Positions 58,747-64,000 of a stretch of 64,000 bases of DNA are shown piece after piece; position 1 is the stretch's first letter; every line of letters begins with the position of its first letter. The notes under the pieces were generated by a model, which saw only the letters and a list, made by a program, of their open reading frames with translations, was not told where the DNA came from and searched no databases. The position numbers were made by a program, and so were the translations under genes. The stretch is from Nevskia sp964451925 (GTDB taxonomy: Bacteria; Pseudomonadota; Gammaproteobacteria; Nevskiales; Nevskiaceae): contig CAYVKA010000017.1 of NCBI GenBank assembly GCA_964451925.1, forward strand, positions 16,277 through 80,276, in the 5' to 3' direction.

Positions 58747-58889
58747 CTGTCGGCCTGACGCCTTGAGCCTTTGGCGCGCCACTGGCTCCGGCGGGGCCTG
58801 AATGGAGCAGGAGCCGATCGGATTCGCGGCGCTGGCGGCATGCAGACCCTTGCAAAACCCGCCTCCGCCCATAAGTGGCAAAATGCGCC

Positions 58890-59144
58890 ATGGCTCTCAA
58901 GATCACCCACGAGTGCATCAACTGTGACGTCTGCGAGCCCGAATGCCCGAACGAGGCCATCTCGCAGGGTATCGAGATCTACCAGATCGATCCGGACCTG
59001 TGCACCGAATGCGTCGGCCATTTCGACAAGCCGCAATGCGTTGCGATCTGCCCGGTGGATTGCATTCCGCTCGATGCGGAGCACGTCGAAACACGCGAGC
59101 AGCTGCTCGAGAAATACCGCCGCCTGACCCGGCTGACGCGCTGA
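58890..59144 (+). CDS. yfhL: YfhL-type 2[4Fe-4S] ferredoxin
   Basis: This 84-residue ferredoxin starts at the ATG at 58890 (MALKITHECINC, as in YfhL). The first cluster is CxxCxxCxxxCP (Cys9, 12, 15, 19). The second is the Alvin-type pattern C-x2-C-x8-C-x3-CP with an insertion between cysteines (CTECVGHFDKPQCVAICP), followed by another cysteine. It is a cytoplasmic low-potential electron carrier; the partner is unknown. Confidence 0.9.
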   Translation: MALKITHECINCDVCEPECPNEAISQGIEIYQIDPDLCTECVGHFDKPQCVAICPVDCIPLDAEHVETREQLLEKYRRLTRLTR

Positions 59145-59223
59145 TCCCGGGCGCCGGGCATTGCCGTTTACCCGGCCTGGTCCGTTGATGCTGGACAGGC
59201 CTGGACCGCAGACAAGGACTCGC

Positions 59224-60945
59224 ATGGATACGCCCCTGAAATCCCGCTTTGCCCCGCACGGCCGCCTGCTGTTCGTGCTGCTGATCGCCGTCGCGGCCGG
59301 CACGGCGCAGGCCGGTGCCAGGCCGCCGGGCTACGCCGTGGCCAGCGCGCACCCGCTGGCCACCGATGCCGGCATCGAGATTCTGCAGCAGGGCGGCAAT
59401 GCCTTCGACGCGGCGGTGGCGGTCAGCGCGGCGCTGGGCGTGGTGGAGCCTTACAGTTCCGGCATCGGCGGCGGCGGCTTCTGGCTGCTGCACCGCCAGC
59501 GCGACCGCTTCGAGACCATGGTTGATGGCCGCGAGATGGCGCCGCAGGCGGCCAGCCGCGAGATGTACCAGGATGCGCAGGGCCACGCCATCGCCGACCT
59601 GTCGCGCGACGGCCCGATCGCCGGCGGCATCCCCGGCACGCCGGCGGCGCTGGACCACATCGCTTCGCGCTACGGCAAGCTCGGTCTGGCGCGCGACCTG
59701 GCGCCGGCGATCCGCCTGGCGCGCGAGGGCTTTGCGCTGGATGCGCGCTTCGCCAAATTCATCGTCACCGAGTCCAAGCGCCTGTCGCCGGCGGCGCGAG
59801 CCTTGCTGATTCCGGACGGCAAGCCGCTGCCGGAAGGCGCTGTCCTGCGCCAGCCGGACCTGGCGGAGACCTTGCAGCGCCTGGCCGAGCAGGGCCGCGA
59901 CGGCTTCTATAAGGGCGTCACTGCGCAGCGGCTGGTTGATGACGTGCGCGCCGGGGGCGGTCTCTGGACCCTGCAGGACCTGGCCGGCTACCGCGCGCCG
60001 GAGCGCAAGCCGATCGTGCTGCGATTCCAGGGCTATCGCATCGTCACGGCGCCGCCGCCGTCGGCCGGCGGCGTCGGCCTGGCGGAAATGCTCGACCAGC
60101 TGGCGGCGCTGCACTGGAACGGTCACAACGGCGTGCATTCGCAGCAGCAGGTGATCGAGGCGATGCGCCGCGCCTACCGCGACCGCGCCGCTTACCTGGG
60201 CGATCCCGACTACATCGACATCCCGCTCGGGCACCTGCTGTCGGCACAATACGGCCGCGAGCTGGCGGCCAGCATCAGGCCCGATCACGCCACGCCCAGC
60301 GCCGAGCTGCCGCAGCCGGGCCAGCCGAAGCGGCCGGCGAAGGAGGGTGTGGATACCACGCACTATTCGATCATCGACAGCGAGGGCAACCGCGTCGCCG
60401 CCACCGTCACCGTCAACCTGATCTTCGGTTCGGCCTACCTGGCGCCGGGTACCGGTGTGTTCGTCAATGACGAAATGGACGACTTCGCCGCCAGCACCAC
60501 CGATTCCAACGCTTTCGGCCTGATCGGGTCCTCGGCCAATGCCATCGCGCCGGGCAAGAGGCCGTTGTCGACCATGACGCCGAGCTTTGTCGAAGGGCCC
60601 AAGGGCGTGCTGGTCATCGGCACGCCGGGCGGCAGCCGCATTCTGACCATGGTGCTGCTCGGCATGCTCGACTTCTTCCAGGGCGCCGACGCCCCGGCCA
60701 TCGTCGGCACGCCGCGTTACCACATGCAGTATCTGCCCGATCAGGTGCAGTTCGAACCCGGCGCTTTCGACGCCGATGCGCAGGCGGCGTTGACGCGGAT
60801 GGGCTACAAGCTGGACGCCTTGAGCAACCGCTACGGCAACATGCAGGCGGTGCTGTGGCGTCCGTCGGCCGATACATTGCAGGCGGCGGCGGACCCGCGC
60901 GGCGTCGGCACGGCGCGGGTGGTGCTGAAAGACAAGGGCCGCTGA
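59224..60945 (+). CDS. ggt: Gamma-glutamyltransferase (glutathione hydrolase)
   Basis: This periplasmic N-terminal nucleophile hydrolase degrades glutathione and transfers the gamma-glutamyl group. The ATG at 59224 gives 573 residues with a signal peptide ending near residue 30 (AVAAGTAQAGARP). Autocleavage should occur before Thr378 in GVDTTHYSIIDSEGN. The large subunit has HPLATDAGIEILQQGGNAFDAA and the small subunit the LSTMTPSF and GTPGGSRI motifs. It is convergent with the HD-domain gene. Confidence 0.95.
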   Translation: MDTPLKSRFAPHGRLLFVLLIAVAAGTAQAGARPPGYAVASAHPLATDAGIEILQQGGNAFDAAVAVSAALGVVEPYSSGIGGGGFWLLHRQRDRFETMVDGREMAPQAASREMYQDAQGHAIADLSRDGPIAGGIPGTPAALDHIASRYGKLGLARDLAPAIRLAREGFALDARFAKFIVTESKRLSPAARALLIPDGKPLPEGAVLRQPDLAETLQRLAEQGRDGFYKGVTAQRLVDDVRAGGGLWTLQDLAGYRAPERKPIVLRFQGYRIVTAPPPSAGGVGLAEMLDQLAALHWNGHNGVHSQQQVIEAMRRAYRDRAAYLGDPDYIDIPLGHLLSAQYGRELAASIRPDHATPSAELPQPGQPKRPAKEGVDTTHYSIIDSEGNRVAATVTVNLIFGSAYLAPGTGVFVNDEMDDFAASTTDSNAFGLIGSSANAIAPGKRPLSTMTPSFVEGPKGVLVIGTPGGSRILTMVLLGMLDFFQGADAPAIVGTPRYHMQYLPDQVQFEPGAFDADAQAALTRMGYKLDALSNRYGNMQAVLWRPSADTLQAAADPRGVGTARVVLKDKGR

Positions 60946-60953
60946 ACGCGCCG

Positions 60954-60971
60954 CCGCCCGCAGCCGGGCGG
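60954..60971. terminator. Hairpin between convergent ggt and HD-domain genes
   Basis: CCGCCCG pairs with CGGGCGG around a CAGC loop in the 30-base gap between the two stops. It has no T run and is a weak bidirectional terminator candidate. Confidence 0.4.
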
Positions 60972-60975
60972 GCTA

Positions 60976-62037
60976 TCAGGCCGCTCTGGCCTTGGCGCGC
61001 GCCGGTGCGCGGTTGTGCCGGGGCGCGCCGGCGGGGCCGTGCGGCCGGGTCGGCCGCGGCATCGCGCTGAGGATGGCGCGCAACTCGCCGGCGCCGACGG
61101 CGTGCGGGCGAAGCGTCAGCCCGGCGAAGGAGCCGCCCTCGATCATCGCGCCGATGCGTTGCAGGTTGGCGAGGACGCTTTCACGGTAGGGATTGCGCCC
61201 GCCGAAATGCGCTTCCAGATAGTGGTGGGCGCCGCCGAAATAACCGTCCAGCCGCTCTTGCCATAGCTTCTGGTTGTATTCCGGCGTGCGCTTCAACAGC
61301 TCGTCCACCGAGTGGTACACCGGCGCCACCGTACCTTCCCGCTGCTCGCCGGCCAGGCCGCAGAACTCGAACTCGCGGTACAGGTAGTCGCGGCATTTCT
61401 CCAGATAACAGCGGTCCGCGGTCTGCGCCAGCACATCGGCGGTGCCGAGCAGGAAGCCCAGCATGCGGTCCAGCGGGTGCGAAACGTCGATACGGTCGAG
61501 CGCGATTTCGTAGCCGGTGAAATGCACCACGCGGCTGGCCAGCCCGGCTTCCGCGGCATAGCCGATCTGCGGCAGGTAGTGCTTGAGGAATTCACCGCTG
61601 CGCTTGACGTGGGTCAGCGTGAATTCGGCGCCGTTGCTGGCGGCGTCGCCGGCGTGGCGGATGTAGCCGGCGTCATGGAACAGCGCGATGACCACGCCGA
61701 GCACGGCGCGCCGCGGCCCCAGGCGCCGGTGTTCGGCAACGCTGCGGTCGTGGCCGTCGAGCAGCCGCGCCATCGCCAGGGCGCAGTCCAGGCTGTGCTG
61801 GGCGTCGTGATACCAGGTGTCGCAGCCGAAATAGCCCGGCAGCCAGCCGGCGTACAGCTCGCCGAACGTGGCGAAGGCGTGATCCAGGGCCTGCAGCTCG
61901 ATACCGGGATAGCGGCCGCGGAAGATCGCGGCCACGGCGTCGCGCACCGCCGCCGGATTGGAAATGCAGACGCGATCCGTCACATCGTAGTGATTACGGC
62001 GATGGGGCAGGGAAGAACTGGCTGTACGGTGAGACAT
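60976..62037 (-). CDS. HD-domain metal-dependent phosphohydrolase
   Basis: The start was placed at the ATG at 62037 (MSHRTASSSLPHRRNHYDV), giving about 353 residues. The frame is open further upstream but runs through xthA. HD-superfamily metal ligands are seen as WYHDAQHSLDCALAMARLL (His77, Asp78, His81) and ALFHDAGYIRHAG (His121, Asp122), with further His residues at LTHVKRS and VVHFTG. Relatives include cyclic-nucleotide phosphodiesterases and nucleotidases; the substrate is unknown. The C-terminus ends in a basic Ala/Arg-rich tail. A CRP-type palindrome lies 45-60 bases upstream of the start. Confidence 0.78.
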   Translation of the reverse strand: MSHRTASSSLPHRRNHYDVTDRVCISNPAAVRDAVAAIFRGRYPGIELQALDHAFATFGELYAGWLPGYFGCDTWYHDAQHSLDCALAMARLLDGHDRSVAEHRRLGPRRAVLGVVIALFHDAGYIRHAGDAASNGAEFTLTHVKRSGEFLKHYLPQIGYAAEAGLASRVVHFTGYEIALDRIDVSHPLDRMLGFLLGTADVLAQTADRCYLEKCRDYLYREFEFCGLAGEQREGTVAPVYHSVDELLKRTPEYNQKLWQERLDGYFGGAHHYLEAHFGGRNPYRESVLANLQRIGAMIEGGSFAGLTLRPHAVGAGELRAILSAMPRPTRPHGPAGAPRHNRAPARAKARAA

Positions 62038-62081
62038 GCCCCACATATTAGGGGGTGGATTTTGGGCTGCAAGCCGAAATT

Positions 62082-62097
62082 TGTGAGACAGATCACA
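62082..62097. promoter_or_regulatory. CRP/Clp-type binding site upstream of the HD phosphohydrolase
   Basis: TGTGA-GACAGA-TCACA is a perfect CRP core palindrome flanked by AAATT and CTTT, close to the full 22-base consensus. It overlaps the last codons of xthA and lies about 45 bases ahead of the HD-gene ATG, a suitable position for activation or repression of that gene. Confidence 0.72.
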
Positions 62098-62866
62098 CTT
62101 TCGGGGTGAACTCCGCTGTAACGGGTGTATGGTCCGATGGGCGGTCGTTACGCCGCGGTGCAACATCGATGGTGCAGCTGCGGCAGTTCTGCGCCAGCGC
62201 TGCGGAGGCCAGCACGTGGTCGATACGCAGCCCCAGGTTGCGGCGGAAGCCCGCCTGGCGGTAGTCCCACCAGGAAAAGCTTTGCGGCGGCTGCGGGAAC
62301 AGGCGGAAGCTGTCGTGCAGACCCAGCTGCAGCAGGCCGCGAAAGGCGGCGCGCTCCGGCTCGCTGCACAGCACCTGGCCGGCCCAGGCGGCGGGATCAT
62401 GCACATCCTCGTCGGACGGTGCAATGTTGTAGTCGCCGGTCACCGCCAGTTGCGCATGGGCGGACAGTTCGTCGCGCAGGTATTGCTGCAGTGCAGCAAG
62501 CCAGCGCAGCTTGTAGGCGTATTTGTCCGAGCCGACGGCCTGGCCGTTGGGCACATAGACGTTCACCACCCGCACGCCGGCCACGGTGGCGGCGATGACC
62601 CGCTTCTGCTCGTCGGCGAAGCCCGGCAGGTCGCGGCTGACCGCTTCGAGCGGGTGGCGCGCCAGCAGCGCCACGCCGTTGTAGGTCTTCTGCCCGCTGT
62701 GCGCGCAGTGCCAGCCCGCCGCTTCGATCTCGGCGGCGGGAAAAGCCTCGTCGGTCAGCTTGGTCTCCTGGATGCCGATCACGTCCACCGGGTTGTCGCG
62801 CAGCCAGTCGAGCAGCTGCGGCAGGCGGACCTTGAGGGAGTTGACGTTCCAGGTGGTGATTTTCAT
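62093..62866 (-). CDS. xthA: Exodeoxyribonuclease III
   Basis: This AP endonuclease/3'-5' exonuclease for base-excision repair has 257 residues from the ATG at 62866 (MKITTWNVNSLKVRL). The EEP-family residues are visible: Glu34 in GIQETKL, VTGDYNIAP, and the C-terminal catalytic Asp245-His246 in SDHTPV. The length is that of XthA. It lies just upstream of the HD-domain gene on the same strand with a 55-base gap. Confidence 0.96.
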   Translation of the reverse strand: MKITTWNVNSLKVRLPQLLDWLRDNPVDVIGIQETKLTDEAFPAAEIEAAGWHCAHSGQKTYNGVALLARHPLEAVSRDLPGFADEQKRVIAATVAGVRVVNVYVPNGQAVGSDKYAYKLRWLAALQQYLRDELSAHAQLAVTGDYNIAPSDEDVHDPAAWAGQVLCSEPERAAFRGLLQLGLHDSFRLFPQPPQSFSWWDYRQAGFRRNLGLRIDHVLASAALAQNCRSCTIDVAPRRNDRPSDHTPVTAEFTPKV

Positions 62867-63009
62867 GGGGTTGACTGTTTGGAGTGCTTGGCGTTCGATA
62901 CGCGGCTCGCCTCTATTGTGAACTGCTGCACGGCAAATGTTGCCGCAAAGTGGCGATGTTGGGATCATCGCAACCGGGATGTGGTTACTACAGGGGAAGG
63001 GGGTTCATC

Positions 63010-63948
63010 ATGCGCGTGGCGCGTTTTTCTGTGTTCATATCAACCTTGCTGCTCGCTGCGCTGGCGCCGCTGGCCGCTTTCGCGCAGGGCGCCGCACCGG
63101 CCGGCACCATCGGCCTGCTCAATGGCGAGGCCCAGGTCAGCAATGCCGGCGCCGCGCCGCACGCCCTGGCCAAGGGTGACGCGGTCTATAGCGGCGATAT
63201 CGTCGAGACCCGCGCCGCCAGCTATGCCCTGATCCGCTTCACCGACCAGGGCTCGGTGCTGCTACGGCCGAACAGCAAATTCCTGGTGGAAAAATACCAG
63301 TACAGCGGCGCCGCGCCACAACCGGCTCCGGCTCCGGCTCCGGCGGCGGCAGCGGCGCCGCGCGAACCGTTGGCGCCGCTGCAGGCCGCGGGCGCCAGCC
63401 AGACTGATTCCAGCTTCTTCCGCCTGCTCAAGGGCGGGTTGCGCGCGGTCAGCGGACTGGTGGCCCATGCCGACTACAGCCACTACCTGATGAGTACCCC
63501 GGTGGCGACCATGGGCATCCGCGGCACCGATTACGACATCGCGTTGTGCGAGGCCAGCTGCCAGAGCGACACTACCGTGCTTAACGCCGTGCCGGCGGGC
63601 AAGGACCTGAGTGGCGCGGTGGTCAGCGGCGTCAACCAGGGGCAGATCGTGGTGACCTCCTTCACCGGCAATTCACTGACCCTCAGCGCCGGGCAGTGCG
63701 CCATCACGCTGGCCGACGGCAGCCAGTATCTGCTCAATGCCCTGCCGGCGTTCCTCAGTTCCGATTCTGCGGCCGCGACAGGCGGCACAGCCGCCGGCGG
63801 TGCCACCACGGCCTCGGCCGTGGCCAGCGGCAGTGTGCTGACCACCGCCGCGGCGGCGGCCGCGGCGGCCGCGGTGATCGGCGTGGTGGTCGGCTCGTCC
63901 GGCAACAGCAGCACCACCACCACGACCACCACGTCCACCGCGCACTAG
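63010..63948 (+). CDS. Exported FecR-domain protein with Ala-rich segment and Thr-rich tail
   Basis: This 312-residue protein starts at the ATG at 63010, behind an AGGGGAAGGGGG ribosome site. A signal peptide ends at about residue 25 (LAALAPLAAFA). The FecR domain spans about 30-95 and 130-220 (GDAVYSGDIVETRAASYALIRF, MSTPVATMGIRGTDYD), interrupted by a Pro/Ala repeat (PAPAPAPAAAAAP). Near the C-terminus an Ala/Val hydrophobic segment (about 278-297) is followed by Ser and a run of Thr residues. Such FecR proteins often precede CHASE2-type signalling genes; what follows here is outside the window. The function is unknown. Confidence 0.82.
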   Translation: MRVARFSVFISTLLLAALAPLAAFAQGAAPAGTIGLLNGEAQVSNAGAAPHALAKGDAVYSGDIVETRAASYALIRFTDQGSVLLRPNSKFLVEKYQYSGAAPQPAPAPAPAAAAAPREPLAPLQAAGASQTDSSFFRLLKGGLRAVSGLVAHADYSHYLMSTPVATMGIRGTDYDIALCEASCQSDTTVLNAVPAGKDLSGAVVSGVNQGQIVVTSFTGNSLTLSAGQCAITLADGSQYLLNALPAFLSSDSAAATGGTAAGGATTASAVASGSVLTTAAAAAAAAAVIGVVVGSSGNSSTTTTTTTSTAH

Positions 63949-64000
63949 GGTCTGTTGACAATCATTGGATCGCTGCGTTGCTGCTCCCCGCCTTTTATAA

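Noticed and set aside
54613..58881. 1422-residue minus-strand open frame opposite purL
   Set aside because: Codon-bias shadow of a high-GC gene: low-complexity His/Ala/Gly/Arg composition, no domains, and fully opposite an unmistakable PurL.
63950..64000. GGTCTGTTGACAATC at the window end as a possible insertion-sequence terminal repeat
   Set aside because: It resembles an IS end in style, but only about 50 bases are visible and neither a transposase nor a second repeat can be seen.

Overview
The window is 64 kb of a high-GC gammaproteobacterial chromosome. The evidence is gammaproteobacterial-type housekeeping content: leuS followed by lptE, mltF, a single-chain 1282-residue PurL, the pst-phoU operon, a DUF1820 gene, a YfhL-type ferredoxin, and a pilA with a sigma-54-type promoter. 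The overall flavour fits a Xanthomonadales/Nevskiales-like organism, but the lineage below class is an inference. There are no integrases, phage genes, complete insertion sequences or CRISPR arrays.

Positions 1-7.9 kb are an LPS/O-antigen sugar cluster that is visibly richer in A+T than the rest. It holds the CDP-3,6-dideoxyhexose pathway (rfbF, cut by the window edge, then rfbG and rfbH), an SDR epimerase/reductase, a transketolase split over two genes, and two GT2 glycosyltransferases that converge and overlap. Positions 7.9-14.2 kb hold two tandem GT-C-like membrane proteins with TPR tails, a type IV pilin gene with a textbook terminator, a sigma-54-type promoter and an upstream palindrome, and a PMT/ArnT-like membrane glycosyltransferase. 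Positions 14.4-22.2 kb hold a WbpA-type UDP-sugar dehydrogenase, leuS, lptE, a DUF481 porin-like protein, a thioredoxin-like [2Fe-2S] ferredoxin, mltF and tRNA-Ser(CGA).

Positions 22.2-32.7 kb lie between the intact tRNA-Ser and a decayed copy of it. This interval carries a 1579-residue secreted sedolisin with Ig-like and propeller domains and a C-terminal sorting-like tail, an exported TPR-CHAT protease, an ECF-like sigma factor and a membrane anti-sigma candidate. It is the best candidate in the window for an undescribed system.

Positions 33.0-39.4 kb hold a DksA variant lacking two zinc cysteines and a complete branched-chain 2-oxoacid dehydrogenase operon (E1a, E1b, E2, E3) with a divergent Lrp-type regulator. 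Positions 39.4-46.7 kb hold a GtrB-like glycosyltransferase and a signalling operon: hybrid histidine kinase, CheR, CheB and a response-regulator diguanylate cyclase. An acyl-CoA dehydrogenase follows. Positions 48.8-53.5 kb are pstSCAB-phoU behind tandem PHO boxes. Positions 53.7-63.9 kb hold DUF1820, a YycJ-like MBL hydrolase, purL, a ferredoxin, gamma-glutamyltransferase, an HD phosphohydrolase with a near-perfect CRP-type site upstream, xthA and a FecR-domain exported protein.
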